This document shows positions 10,336-23,175 of a stretch of 64,000 nucleotides of DNA, piece after piece. Numbering within the stretch: position 1 is the stretch's first letter; the number at the start of each line of letters is the position of its first letter. Made by a program: the position numbers and the translations under genes. Source of the stretch: Ephemerocybe angulata (Eukaryota > Basidiomycota > Agaricomycetes > Agaricales > Psathyrellaceae). The DNA lies in assembly GCA_013368325.1 (NCBI GenBank), contig JAACJK010000163.1, positions 2,108,001 through 2,172,000 on the forward strand, given 5' to 3'. The notes under the pieces were generated by a model that saw only the letters and a list, made by a program, of their open reading frames with translations, was not told the origin of the DNA and did no database searches.

Positions 10336-12472
10336 CTTGGCTGATCGGAAGGGGAACAAGGCATGGGCTTACGACAATGCTCCATTTCTTAGTCACATCG
10401 CTGGTAACATGGGCGTTCTGCCTTGAATGATAGTTGAGACACTACTCGTGGCAGTCCTTCGCTTCCATGCACTGACATTGAAACGTAACTGAAGTTCGTC
10501 GTGTAAAAGTGTACTCCAACAGCTGGGACTGGGTCAAAGTGGCCATATGTTACAGCGTCCGTCCCATCAAGCGCTGTGGATCGGAGTGTGAAAAGAGGTG
10601 CTATATATGGGCGTGAAGAGCGATTGGCGCCGCATTCCTCCCTTTGCATTTGGTGCGAACATCTCAGTTGCTCGTGGCTCGCTCGCTGGTGCTCAGGTCT
10701 CCCAACGAATCCTTTCAGTGGTTCACACTCGACGCATCGCTCGACCACAAGTGACTGTTGTCGTTGCGGTCCTGCATGCCGTTCCTCGAGTACTGTGGAA
10801 GTGGTTGTTGGGAGAAGCGCCTCCAAGCTACGCCACCGGATCACCTCAGGCATTACGACACAAATGGTGCAGTAGTGTGCACATAGAAAATATTGTCTTT
10901 GTTGATATCTTGTACTCTCGTGTCTCTTCAGTTTTCTCGAACTCGTGTTTCCTTCCATCTCTTGTCATTCTGGCACAGTCTGGTACTTGTGATCATGTGT
11001 ATGTGTGCATGGCATTAGTCGAAGTAGGCATGGTGAGTAAGTGGTGGGTTATTGCTGGACACCACTACCATCACTAGTCCTCAAATGGTGGACGGGTGCT
11101 GAATGCGTCGGTTAAAGTGGAGGCCCGTTTTCACATTTCTTCGTTCATTTGGGGAGTTCAACCATTAGAATGGAATGTTTATACGGTATAATAGATATGA
11201 ATATAATAGAGCCATAATTTCCAGCAAGGGACGAGGGTCGGCGGAGAAGAAGACCAAGATTTGTTACTGTTGTCGGTGTTATCGGACACTAAGGCCAATA
11301 GCCATACGTCTCCCACGTGTGCTATGAGAGACCATAGTTTGGGATCCTCAAAGGGATTGCCTGTGATCACAAATTCGAGAAGACACGGACCAATGTATAG
11401 AGCCGCTGGACGTGTACAAGTAACTTATGCACCGGTTAAGGAAGTAAATGGTCTATCTAATGTATCCATAAATGCTTCGACGTCTAGACTCCAGGGTCCA
11501 GACCGGCAAGATCCGTAACGTGCGCACTCACAGTGTCTCAATAGGCAGTAAGTATGTAAGTTATTAACCTTTTTGCCACCCACTCATCATCGCCATTCAA
11601 CGACCCCAACCGGAAGTTGAAACCTCGCAGGTGTTCTGGGTGTTTGGAGCCGAGTAGAAGGGTAGGGATGCAAAGGGCACGGGCGGGATCGCAGGTGCTC
11701 TCGAGCTTATTCACGAGAAGTTAATATTGTGCGGCATTTCCTGTTCTCTGTGTTGCCATAGTGGCTGAGCGCCAAGTCTAGTATGAAAGTATAGCATGGG
11801 GTGGCACCTTCACTGAGAAGTCAGGGGCCATTAGCTGGATAGAGTGTACTCTGTGGTCTTTCAAAGCCGTAAAGCCGTGTGGACGTAGCTTGGGGGCGCT
11901 GGTTTAGAGAATAGAGTGTACCTAGGTGAAAGCATGGCCAACACACGTGTCTGTGCTGCACAGACAAGGGGCATGTACATTGCACAGATAACCCCTTTAG
12001 TTTCTGCCATGCCCTACTCACACTATGTACTATGGAGCTGTGGCGTTCTTCGATTGAAATCTCGGGAGAAGGAATGCTAAACCATATAGATGTAGCACCA
12101 TTGACTGGGCCTTAGTAAAAGTGCGTTGTGATCGCACTGGACATTTTGCAATGGGGCATGCTGCCATTTCACCCTAGATTGTACCGCAATGGAGGATGGA
12201 CTGTGGAACATGTGTTGACAAGGCACCATGTAATCAGGGGCTGGAAGGGACACAGAAAGAACATTACAAGTGGGGAAAATAAGATTCAGGGGGTGGCTTT
12301 GGAATATGGTTCGATGCTGATGCCGTGCGGAAGATACGTGTGTACTTTGAACTTTGAATGTGATTAGGGAGATGGACGTCATCATTCATCGTTCAAGTCA
12401 TTGTGGGCGCCGTGAAAGGTGGGACAATGCTCTTTTTAAGGATAAGCCAGTGAGAAGACCATAGATACGAAC
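10336..12472. other. No recognised gene
   Basis: Open frames at 10389-10958 (-) and 10598-11077 (+) overlap on opposite strands and show no domain. The rest is AT-richer sequence with many stops on both strands. Confidence 0.5.
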
Positions 12473-13088
12473 ATGCTTCATACTGGGATCCCACAACAAC
12501 TAAAGGCCACTGGTCGTATCAGGTGGAGGAGACCCCCTGGAGTCTCGTACGATGTTTGGCCGGTTGATGTGTAAGTAACTCAGCTTTTGTGACACAACAA
12601 ACGGTAAACCTATAACTTTTGTAGGGAAGCTGCTCTGATCGAAGGTCTGGAGCAATTTGAGCGGTGTTCGGGAATGGCTGACCGTTAGGGACCAGGCCTG
12701 GAAGATTATCGTATTCAAAAGGGTGACCAGGGATGGACAGGAAGAAAGCCGCCCAGAAACACCGGGCGAAATCAGTTTCTCTCGCAATATATCCAGGAGA
12801 AGACTGGACAATATAGAACACCTACGCAGGTCGGCAGTCGAGTGCAACAGTTACGACGTTGCTGTACCGATGCGGCACGTAAGTATCGACCTCCCTGTTT
12901 CCAATCCTTCGGACCTTACCTCCGCATTGATTACAACACCTACAGTTCTTGTTATCATCGAAGGCAAGAGGAATATTGAAAGCGATTTGGGGAATGAGGG
13001 AGAGCACCGCGCTCCAGGGGACTCCGAGGATACCCATCCGCTCCACGGATCCGTCTCCTACTATCGTGATGGAGGACGAGCAGATTAG
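12473..13088 (+). pseudogene. TEA/ATTS-domain transcription factor, interrupted by a stop codon
   Basis: Three exons splice in frame: 12473-12570, 12625-12878 and 12946-13088, each junction GT-AG (GTAAGT donors). The product reads KATGRIRW, DVWPVDVEAALIEGLEQF, RNQFLSQYIQEKTGQ, RTPTQVGSRVQQL, which is the TEA DNA-binding domain (helix 1, helix 2 and the QVGSRxQQL recognition helix). The second TEA gene at 45813 shows the same order (KATGRRCW, VWGPKLEAVLIDALEQY, KQVGSRLQQL), so the two are paralogues. A TAG at 12686-12688 interrupts the loop between helices 1 and 2. The frame ends soon after the domain, without the long C-terminal part of the paralogue. Likely a decaying duplicate. Confidence 0.75.
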
Positions 13089-15492
13089 GCAGTTGGGGGA
13101 CAATACCGGTGTTACCATGGATCGTGCATGTGGTATCGGTAATCTACAGTCTTGTATCCCTTTTATCTGTTACAGGCACACTTTTTTGATTCCGGGAATC
13201 TTCGACCTCAGCTGATAACAGATTGTTGCAAGGTCGTTGTCATCTTGAGGCTGATGCTGAAGGATATGGTGCTCGAGGGTTCGAGGGTTCGAGCCTATTA
13301 GCCAAGTTCTGGAGACAAACACCAGTATCTATAGAATTCGACATCGCTGTTCGCTTGGAGGGTAATGTGAACTGTAGAGAGTGCAAGCCTTGTGCAAGCC
13401 AATCGGCCCCATCGGTGAATTGAATATCATGGTGAGCCTTAGATCTCCCTCTCGTTCTTGAGAGTGTAACTTTATCCTGACCGGCCGGCGCACGGACAGC
13501 CATGAAATCACCCGACAATCTATGTGTCTAGCATACAGTCTCGCTCTCCCTCATGTATTTACTTAACATTAAGGTCGAAGCACGACAGTTCCCGTCGAAG
13601 GTGTCCACTCATCAATTGCCTGGCCGACAATTGCCTTGTCGTTCCATGGTGAGGACCGCCCCACAGGCAGCGCCATCCGCTCGAGTAGCCATGTAGAACA
13701 ATTCTCGGTCAGTCCACTGTGTGCACTGACTAAATGTGGCTTTGCCAACGTTTAAGTGTGTAGGTATCGTCAGATACAGAGAGTATCGTGGGTGCTGTGG
13801 AGGTTTGTCAGGCGTGCCGATTCATCTAGAGACGCATGTATTCAGCGCACCACAGGGTGACACGTCCCGAGCGATGCATCTACATGCAATAGGGGAATTC
13901 CAGGTAACGCAACAGCTGTTTCGAAACACTGATTTTGTTTCAATTCCCAATCTCCGGGAAAATCCGAGAAACCACCTTTCCTGGGAGCCACTGCCCACCA
14001 GGTCCCATCAAATTTAAAGGCTATGCCGCTATCTCGCCGAATATGCGTGGAAGGTAAGTCAAGAGCATCTACTATTCCACTAGGCATACTAATTTGTATT
14101 CTAGTTCTTTTAGTGTTGAAGTAGCGATAACCCGCCTTTTCGTAGAGAAGAAAGCCCTGCATACATACAACGGTTATCTTCGTCTTATCTCGGAGCGTCG
14201 GAGTTGAACACGGCAGAGCAGCACAGCCCCCTTTCGCGAAAACCAAAACGAAATCGGGCACGCTGATTGAGATCAGTCGCGTTTAGCGCCCGTGTTGACG
14301 ACAAGGAAAATGGCGGGATCCCGTGTGAGGTGCACATGCATTTGCATCGCCTATATATTAACTACTTGCCGAGTGCGTATTGCGGAATCTCTGAGTGTAC
14401 CTATGGTCAATGTTTCCTGTCGGATGTGCACGAACAGTTGGTGTGCAGGTGCGATAACAAAAAGGAACATGGGCAATGAGAATGGGATATATATGTATGT
14501 GACGAGATTGCGCGATATTCTTAGGGAGAGTTCGATAGGCTCAAAAAAGGAAACCCTCTCACGCGTAAGCGGAGAGGGGCTTATAACAACATAGGCTTTT
14601 TGAAGGGCAATGTAAGGCAATGTAATTCGGCTGCTGAGATGAATCTACGGCATATGCTGGGATGGTTGGGTGACGACTTTTGCTCTACTCATCGTTGAGA
14701 ATCGGGGGGTACAAAAACCAGAGTAGTTCGCCTACTAGAAGGTCTTGGGGAGCGGTGGAAAGATGAGGGTAAATCGGCCTATTCGTATTGAATCACTAAA
14801 TCCATTACATTCAAAGGTAATGAACTTCAGAAATGTAGTCATACAAGTCAGGATTTGATGATATCAATACACTTCCCACATGCATTGCCCTTTTGATGGC
14901 CTAGTTTGTCACAAGACCCTCCCACGGGGAGGTATGTCTTGCGACGAGACTAGAGAGTTCGATGGGTAGTGTGTGCCAAAAATCCCTGTACAGTATCCTG
15001 TCTCCACATTTCTCGTGCCCACTCTTGCTGTGTCCAACTCTCCGGATCGGAGCCGGTGACATAGACCCCGGCGGCGACCCAGACCGTGTTTATGCGAGGG
15101 AAACTTTAGCACCTTTACTCGGATTAGTGGAGCTCCAGTCTCTTCATTTCACTTTTCCATTGTTTGGATATCTGCTAAGCCTGTCGTCCCTGTTTTGCGA
15201 ACACGCTGCTTCCTTGTGTTGGGCTGGGAATGCACTGGTAGGTTGTCGGTTTCCTTATTCGAATAAATCGGAAGTATTAGAGGAACTGCATGGGTCATGG
15301 TATGTTTTCTCCATTGGAATGTTCCGTGGCATTGAAAGGGGATCATGCCGCGTGGGTGGTACTACATTATCCAGCCTCTTGCCTGCGAGTCACCCACACG
15401 GCACGCTCACTTGCTTTAGTGCTCACTGAGAAACCCTTAACATATCGCTATCATGCCTAGCGGTGTACATCTACCTGCAGGTAGTTTGGTAG
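13089..15492. other. No recognised gene
   Basis: A 139-codon open frame on the minus strand at 13842-14261 contains AFKFDGTWWAVAPRKGGF and may be an exon of an unknown gene, but no splice structure could be fixed. The remainder shows short frames only. Confidence 0.4.
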
Positions 15493-15981
15493 GTGACCAA
15501 GTCTTTATGGTGCTGCTGTTACGTTCAACTAACACTGTCGTTCATTCAGTTCTTTGACCAGCCATTCCTTTTTCAGACACCCGATGATGTTGTCGCCTTG
15601 GCCATAGAAGCGCATAATGCGCTCGACGAGAAATATCGACAGGCAATGAAGGCGTACCAGGAAGCCTCGAACTCACTAAATGATATCACGTCGAGGGATT
15701 GGAGTATTGCGACAGTCTTCTGGGCGTATAGGACAGGTGTCTACCAACTTGCGATAGATGACACTGTTCATTGCCGTTTCAGGGAGTACACGGAGGCGGA
15801 GAATGCGAAGGACGACGCTGAAGCTGCCACAGTCTTTCACGACGAGTTTCTTTCCAGGCTTGTAGCTGAGATACAGGCTATCGGTCGGGATGATCTACTT
15901 GACAGAATGGAGTGTCTCTCGTGTATTCGTGTTTTGAATGTCGAGGTGCAGAGCTCCGAGGCAACTTCTCCCCTCCGTTAA
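15493..15981 (+). CDS. Hypothetical protein, helical
   Basis: A 162-codon open frame. An AG acceptor (TCATTCAG at about 15541-15548) suggests the coding part may begin there at FFDQPF rather than at the first ATG. The product is rich in Ala, Glu, Asp and Arg (DEKYRQAMKAYQEA, EAENAKDDAEAA, EFLSRLVAEIQAI) and is probably alpha-helical. No domain is recognised. It shows a weak, unproven resemblance in residue pattern to the minus-strand frame at 31936-32430. Confidence 0.35.
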   Translation: MTKSLWCCCYVQLTLSFIQFFDQPFLFQTPDDVVALAIEAHNALDEKYRQAMKAYQEASNSLNDITSRDWSIATVFWAYRTGVYQLAIDDTVHCRFREYTEAENAKDDAEAATVFHDEFLSRLVAEIQAIGRDDLLDRMECLSCIRVLNVEVQSSEATSPLR

Positions 15982-18900
15982 TCGACATGTTTTCCATTCC
16001 GACTGCTCTATTAGGGTATCGTTTCAACAAGATTTGTATCGTTTATTCCCACCTGTCCTATATCTGCGAACGTCGAAGTAAACTGTGTAACGTTTGTGGG
16101 TCACTCGGTCGCGGGACCACGGAAACCAAGTGCAACAAATGTGACTAGTAGCTCGCTTTACCTAGGGCGATTACGCTCGATTGATAACTTCCACCCTCAC
16201 AAAAGGTTCATTTTACATGGGAAACAGAATGTTTACTAGAGCGCCCCTGTCGACATTTTTTCTTGTATTTGGCGCTGCCGTTTATGCTTCTGATGTGAGG
16301 TGTTGTACGGAGATCAGGCGGCGGCGCAATGCACGGGGACTTGGGCAGAACGTAATGGGGTGTCGCTTGCTGTCAGGGACATGCGCACAACTGTCATTTT
16401 GAAACCCTACACTGCGATATGGAGCTTTGGTTGAGCCTTCAGTAAGGCCGTTTCCACCGCGTGTTTAGATGACACCTGGAGTCGTGGAGGTTGATTCTCT
16501 GACCTTTGCTGTCCTGTGCGTGAAGCCTGGACCGCGGGGGGAGCGAGCGGTCTACATTTGTTGACACAGAATCAGATATTATTTTCACCAGTTTGTGAGT
16601 TCCTATGGCCTCATAATTGAGCACCTGAATACATCAGAGAAAATTCGGGAGAATCCGCGCTAGTGCTACGAACACGGCACGGTCCATGATTTTGGAGAGA
16701 AATGGGGAGCCGACTCCTGCGGGTGGGCCGGATGCACCAATCGGGGTGATGCCATTAACGCATATGCGGTGAAAAAGGGGTGTACGCCTTCTTAAGCTCC
16801 CCTGAATGTTAACCGCTTGCCGAGCAGCCTCTCTGTTTGCCTGGCTGATACCAGGATCGGTCGAAGCAGGCCAATGTTGAGGAGGATTGAGAATCAACTG
16901 ATGTAGTATAGTAGAAATAAATAAATAGGGTGGAAAAGTAACGCGTTTTCTGGACAACGCTCCCTCCGTGGACGCTGGACACTCACACGACGAGTAACCT
17001 CGTAACGGTACAGCGGGCGCCAATTGATTGATGAATGACATTCGGCGTGATCGGTACCGGTACCGCGTGATAATGTGATAATCGATCATGCATCAAGATC
17101 CACAGGTGCAAATGCGGTAGTTCTGGAGAGTGATATCACTTATATTAGGTTGTCTGTTCCAACGGGGACACTACTTAGCTGCGCGGGGTTGTATGAGGCT
17201 TGAGGCCTGGGTATGTTACGTCAGCCGTTAGAGAGGATGTTAGGCTATGCCTGTCGCGGGTCGCATGTTGGAGTTCCTTGCGTGTATTCTATCATGAGTG
17301 CCGGAGTACAACTATACGGTCGAACTGAGCTCATGCTCTCTGACAGCGCCAGTGGGAGCGCTTGTCGCGATGACTCTTCCAGTCGAGATAGTTGCCTCGG
17401 TCGCCTCGCCACGTCCTACGGTATCCTTTTCGCTAGTGATACGCATGAAACATATCGTTGGATACTATCCACTGAGTAAGTTCCTCGTTGACCTTGAATG
17501 GGCTGGGACACTGATTTGCGGGAATCACAGACCATTCGACGATGTGTGGACCCATGAACACCGCCACACCGTTCGACAACACCCCCCCCCCAATGGACAT
17601 CTAACCTTGCCTTCCCCACTCACCTGCTCGACGCGTTTCCGAGCTCTTCGCCAGACAAGCACCCAGGACTCGTGTTTTCTTGCGTGATTTTTTACAGTCT
17701 CCGACCCGGCTCATGTACCAGTCTTGAGTATATATTGATAGTGATAGCAGTGCTCCGTCCTTACAAACAGCCTCAGTGCGACCGTTGCGACGGCTGCATC
17801 TACATGCTAAAGGGGAAAAAGCCCGCTTAGGCAAATGCGCCTGAAGGCGTAGTAGCTGTATCATGTGATGGGTTCAAGTTATTGTGTGTCGTTTGGAAAC
17901 GTTTCACTGGGTGATATTATCTCCACTTACCTCGAGCCAACATAATTTCTATGTCTCCCGCAACAAGATCGAATCCACATTGGCGTATGTTCGCGATGAG
18001 ATACCGCATTCTTCGCCAAGCCATCAGATATTCCATAACGCGGTCCCGATAGAGGCAGCAAGCAGAAAGATACTGAAGAAGAAGGACATGCCCGCTTGAT
18101 GGAGATCTGGTATGGAGGAGGCAATCCAGGACTCGGTGCACGAGAAGCATCGACGCATTTTGGAGATGCTCAGTTGCCGGGTTCCAGTGGGTGCCGATGA
18201 CTCGATGCGGGCTGGCACTGTATGCACAGAGAGTCGCTTCGCGATGCGCGTGTGCTCGTATATAGCGTCCATGATGGTATGCAAAGATTACGATTTCGTT
18301 CTGAATATTGTGGGCAATGGTGATGATACAGTGAATCTGAAGGATAATTAGTCGGGAACTTCATCGGCAGCTGTACTGATGAAAGGGACTCACGTTGGGG
18401 TCCGTATGTGTTATTGCATTGTCTCCAACGGGTGGGTCTGCCATTACTTGCGATGTAATTCGATTGATTGAAATAGGTAAGTCGAAATCAGCAGAAAGGT
18501 GCGGCCAGTCGTCTCCAGGCCGAAAACCTGAGACTAATATGTCGGGTAGTTCCGAAGCTTTGATTTCACCATTTTTCCTCCGTTGTGTGCCTGTTACGAC
18601 ATCGACAGCCCGGTGTATTGTTGAAAGGGAATAGCGGGCAATGTGGTTGATTGCGCTGTCACTGTGCGAATCCTCTGCAATTGCAACTTGTATGGAGGTC
18701 GTCTTCTGGGTTTGATGAATGCCTTCTGATGCGAGTCTCGGGTTAAACGCTGAACGCTAAACGGAGATGGTGAACGTTCATTGTCAAATTCCAATTTTCC
18801 GATGCTACTCATACCGTATACTAGAACAGGACAGGCTGTGTAGCCGATATCGAGCATGTAGCCACGACTTGCGAAATTGATCTATTGTGTCCAACAGCAT

Positions 18901-19319
18901 GTCTCCCGCACCCACTACACGCATCTAGAACGGCCAGAATGGAGCAACTTCTAGGCATTGAGACATAACAGAGATTTGTACGCCGTCGGAATTCTGTTCT
19001 CCCATCAGGCCAGACGGACGCAGAAAGGAGGCTTAAAACAGAATAGAGTAAACCTCGATGTGATTTGACTTGTCATCCAGGGACTATGACCGTGTCACAC
19101 CTAGTATGTGACACATAACACACACCGACGGCGACTCGGAGTGCATTCGCGATTTGTACGTACCCCACCCTTGACGTTAGATCCACTCTCACCAGATTAC
19201 AGACCTCCCCAATGCCTCAAATGCCTGGTAGGCCACCCGCGCGCGTGTTACGCTTCAGGGTGAGCGTCGACACCATACCTCACACTGACATGGTACATAC
19301 ACTAACAATGGCGCTGAGC
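15982..19319. other. No recognised gene
   Basis: Many short frames on both strands (for example 17298-17687 + and 18112-18351 +) without domains or convincing splice partners. A C-run of nine lies near 17582-17590. The segment 17030-17080 is rich in short palindromes. Confidence 0.5.
19092..19114. repeat. Small inverted repeat
   Basis: Arms GTGTCACA and TGTGACAC with a 7-nt loop. No adjacent gene that would make it a terminator or operator. Confidence 0.4.
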
Positions 19320-19756
19320 AGGACCCGAAAGGATGGTCGGAGGACCTCAGTCCCAAGGAACTTGTGAAATTGACCATCGAGGTTTTCCGAATATCTTGGT
19401 TCAAGTTTCGACAGGCTGCGTACTGGCTCAAGCTAGCAAATGAAGCGTGCAAAGGGCGCCGTAAAGGTCACAGGACGACCGCACTCGCTCTGGCGGCCTA
19501 CCGAGTACTACAAATCCGCAACTACTCAGTCGCTCGAGGGGGAACGGGGATTAGGCGCCTTACATTCGCGACGAAACATTACTTGACGAGCAGGAAAAGT
19601 TCGAAGCGCGCGAAAAAGATGGTTCTGGAAGTCTTCGTTAACGTAGGAATCACGGGTCTTGGCTATCTGGCTACTCCGCTATGGCATATCGTCAGGAAGA
19701 ATGGCGGTCGCATAACCAAGGCTCTAGGAGCCAGTGTCGCTGGCATTACCCTTTAG
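19320..19756 (+). CDS. Hypothetical protein, basic, probable 3' exon
   Basis: The frame reads from AEQDPKGWSEDLSPKELV through a lysine/arginine-rich stretch (EACKGRRKGHRTTALA, SRKSSKRAKKM) to a more hydrophobic end (EVFVNVGITGLGYLA) and a stop at 19756. The first ATG in frame is 19364, but the frame is open upstream, so an upstream exon is likely. No family is recognised. Confidence 0.35.
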
Positions 19757-21126
19757 TAGCTCCCCAACTACGTTTGTGACGTGCAACAATGTCCAGGTGT
19801 AGGGATCGAGTGTTTGTTATCTGCTGCTGCCACTTGTTTACATAGTCTTTGCCTGTAGTATTCGACCTTACGCTCCACTAGCCTCGAGAGACGTATAAAT
19901 TCTACTGTGGCTGGGAGTGCTCTCCCACCAGCCTCATCCTAGTCCCCATGTGGAGTCATGAAATATGCCCTGGCAATGGGGGCATCATCTGATCGATTGC
20001 GGACCTCACAAGGTTGTCCATTCCTCACGTGAGTCTACGATGATGCCCCCTAAGGCAATTACCTACTATGTTACTCTACCTAATTATGTTCTCTCCCTCT
20101 GGCGACTGTGCGACCTTGAAACTGGCAGCTTAGTGTGAATTGATTGTGTGGGTACGTATAGAGGCTGCTCATCAAATAGCGCGTTTACGTTCCACAAGGA
20201 TGCTGCCTAATATTCATTGAGTCGGGGAGGTGGATTAGGGCGACCGTGATTGAGCTTTTTCCGACAACAGACTTGGTTTCAACGACAGTGGCACTATCAA
20301 CCCCATCCTTCCTATATTGCCTATTCATTTCCACCTGTCGCAGCTCATTTCACAAGTTCCTCAAACAGTCGCCCCAGTGATCACTCAAACGAATGACATT
20401 GACGATAGGTTTACACCCCACCTGAATTAACCGGAAGCACGCCGCCCTGGTGGATCGATATCCCCGTACCACAATATGGCAGCGTCTGGGATGGAGAAGG
20501 TGCTAATGACGCTCGAAGTATTACTGCGCCCTCCAAAGCCAGTTCCCAACGGCTTCTATGGCTTCAAGTGCCCCATGTGCTCCTACCAACGGGCGACACC
20601 AAAGTCTCGGGCTTTACGCGATATCTAAGCGCACACCTTCGTGATGCATACCTGGACATGCTCGACGTCGTATGTACAAATGTTACCTTCAAATATTATT
20701 TGGCTCTACCCGACTGCTTAAAGGCCAATCTTCAACGTTCTGATTGTGAGGACGGGAAGGCTTTCCTACGGAACGTTAAAGCATCTGAAGCCGCCTGCAC
20801 CTGCTCAAGATACTGCAGACCAGTCGATACAGTGCGCTCTCGTTTGCAGACATACCACGTCGCTTTTTAACAGTTCGGAAATTTCTTCAAGATTCTATTT
20901 GAGATGGATTCGAGTTTGTGAGCGTTTCTGCCTGCCAGGCATATATATATATATATGCTATACTACGAAGAATTGTAGGTTAGTAAGTGGTCGTCCGAGA
21001 ATAAGTACCCTGTCAGGTATGATGAGGCCAGCCGAATGGCTTACCAGGGTCAAGCACAGCTGGTTCCGAGCACAACATCCGTTCCATCAGCATTTTGCAG
21101 GGAGATGCCCATCTCCCAACCGATAC
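19757..21126. other. No intact gene; possible C2H2-type relic
   Basis: Near 20555-20650 two adjacent frames read FKCPMCSYQRAT and SGFTRYLSAHLRDAY, which together resemble a broken zinc-finger segment (Cys-x2-Cys then a distant His). A TA dinucleotide run lies at about 20941-20958. Confidence 0.3.
19978..20050. repeat. 12-bp perfect inverted repeat, 49-bp spacer
   Basis: GGGGGCATCATC at 19978-19989 and GATGATGCCCCC at 20039-20050. Could fold into a hairpin in RNA or mark a tiny decayed element. No function can be assigned. Confidence 0.45.
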
Positions 21127-21185
21127 TCAGCGGCTGAGTTCACATCCCCTGTCGCCTTCTCTCTCTCTGTGATCGTCGTAGCGGT

Positions 21186-21755
21186 TCATGAGCAGTTGGG
21201 AATCACGAATCCGGTGTGCTTGCATTGGCGATCGAACGTTGCGCGTCGACGGACCCTGAACCTCGATGGGCTGGTTTCGCTTCCAGGTCCAGGTGCCACC
21301 ACCAGCTGAAAGGCACGACAAGGGCATGCTACGCAGTGTGGGCGCAGTGCGGGTCTTGCAAACGTTTGTAGTTTCCCCGCTTGTGGTGACCTGAGCTGTA
21401 TAGCGTGAGTCTTTACAACATGAGGAGGCATATGCTCATACTCGGGACCTGAGAGACTTCTCACTATCAGCGGGTGAGGTCCTTCAGACGCACCCTGATC
21501 CGTGTCGACTTCGTATTTGCAGCCAGACTCTTCGATGTGCCAGTGATCAGGTGTCAGCTTGTTGCAGAAACCGCGGATCATGTCCTCCTGGCGATCCATT
21601 GACACAGCAGGCGGAAAGGGCAGCGGGCTGGACGCAGTTGGGTTCAACTTAGCGCGATACGTGCAAAGGGCGCTCGGTATGTCAGTTGGTTGAACCGATG
21701 TCGAATAGTCCGTGCGGCCTTGCCGCTTAGGACGAGGTCTGGACAGCGACAGCAC
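21186..21755 (-). pseudogene. Possible relic of a Helitron-type DUF6570 N-terminal protein
   Basis: A 189-codon frame whose middle reads MIRGFCNKLTPDHWHIEESGC. This resembles the segment before the first cysteine pair of Helitron N-terminal proteins (FCxxxSPxxFEExGCxVC). The sequence after the cysteine does not continue as expected and no Rep motif follows. Weak call. It may be an unrelated unknown gene. Confidence 0.25.
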
Positions 21756-22337
21756 AGGTAACTCCCTTAGAATGACAAGAAAGTCAGAATTGAGATGCGG
21801 CTTGTGGGAGATCTCCTGCAGAATTGCGTCAATGATGCTAGGGCAAGTTCGAGCAGCCTGCCCACGCCCAACATGGTAAGGTCTGCCAGTTGAATCAACG
21901 CATTCAGCGCACCAGCCATACGCAGGAAGTGAACAAACTCAAAGAGATTCTCAACATGATGGCTTTCATTTACGGAACCAACGACGACTGGCGGAATATC
22001 GTCGTACTGGTAGGCCGGGGCCGAAGTCGTCCCAGGACAAGGTGGAGCAGCCCTTCATATCGCGGGACAGACTGCACGGAGGTCCCCCAACCAGAGTTAA
22101 ATGTGGGATAGGGAACAAGGAGCGGTCGGGTGTCGATGGCATGGCATCGTGGGCACCTGGCTGGTGCGTCCTTCTGAGCTGGAGACGGCCGATGGGGTAC
22201 GCCAAGGAGTAACGCGTAGAGCCGACATAGCAGGGCCTGCAGCCCAGTGGAGTTGCGACGTCGTTTGCCGATTAGATTCGTCAGTATCAAGCATTCCATG
22301 CCCTGATAGAGTATTGCCGGATGGTGGGACAGAGGGG

Positions 22338-22524
22338 GTTGTGCAACGAGGTGGGTAGATCTTCCAGAGAGAGAACGAGATCTGCAGGTGGTATGACAAT
22401 CTGAACCAGCGTAGCAGCCGAAGATGGTAGGGCGTTGTGCGACGAGATGGGTAGGTCTTCCAGAGAGAGAACGAGATCTGCAGGTGGTATGACAATCTGA
22501 ACCAGCGTAGCAGCCGAAGATGGT
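22338..22524. repeat. 96-bp tandem duplication (two copies)
   Basis: Copies start at 22338 and 22434 with GTTGTGC. About 85 bp from the TCTTCCAGAGAGAGAACG core to GCCGAAGATGGT are identical. Only a few positions near the 5' end differ, so the duplication is recent. Confidence 0.85.
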
Positions 22525-22943
22525 CGATTGTACAGCGGATTCGGCGCGAGGGGTATCGGGAGGGTATGAACTTTGAAGGCGCAGTGAGTATACTGAGAAA
22601 AGCGAGAGCTGGGCAGAGAAAGCAGTCTATCGGTTACGAAGCATGTTGGAACGAAGTGGTTGAGCGGTTCAAGCAAGACGTATACCTGGACACTCCGAGT
22701 CTCTTTCACAGATTTCTTGCATTGGTCTAAAATAGGTAATAATCACGTGAGATTTGATTATCTGATAGATCAGAACTTTAGATTCTTCTACCCCATTTGG
22801 AAACACTTAGGTCAGCGCCAAGCTTTTCCTCCGCCAGTTGACGCTGTGCTCGGCAGCGTGTCCGCGGGTTTTCATCACAGCGATCTCCTCTCCATCGTGG
22901 TCGGTTTTGGCGGACGTCTCATCGACTATGGATCTCTATCAGA

Positions 22944-23170
22944 ATGGCCGGTGCCCCACCCACAGGCGTCATGGGCGGCTTCAAGGCCCACCCGCGGCCG
23001 CCTCCGGCCACAAGCTCAAGGCGACAAAGCTCGAGATCCAAAAGCTTCTACGTCGTCCTCGACCCCTTCAACCTCATCATGGACGACGCCTCGCGCGACC
23101 CCGCCCTGCTCCAGTACCTCACGACCGTCAACACCTTCATCCGCCGCTTCCTCCTCAAGCCCGGGTATAT
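22944..23170 (+). other. Unidentified coding relic
   Basis: Reads FYVVLDPFNLIMDDASRDPALL, then LTTVNTFIRRFLLKPGYI, with GC-rich codon use unlike its flanks. This looks like a real protein segment fused directly to the GatA fragment that follows, but I do not recognise the family. Confidence 0.35.
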
Positions 23171-23175
23171 CATCT

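Noticed and set aside
12657..13088. 143-codon plus frame starting MSGVREWL
   Set aside because: Its first two thirds are out of frame with the TEA domain; only the end after the second intron is shared with the spliced TEA product.
13260..13300. tRNA-like T-arm (GGTTCGAGCC)
   Set aside because: The T-stem does not pair and no A box, anticodon arm or acceptor stem is present.
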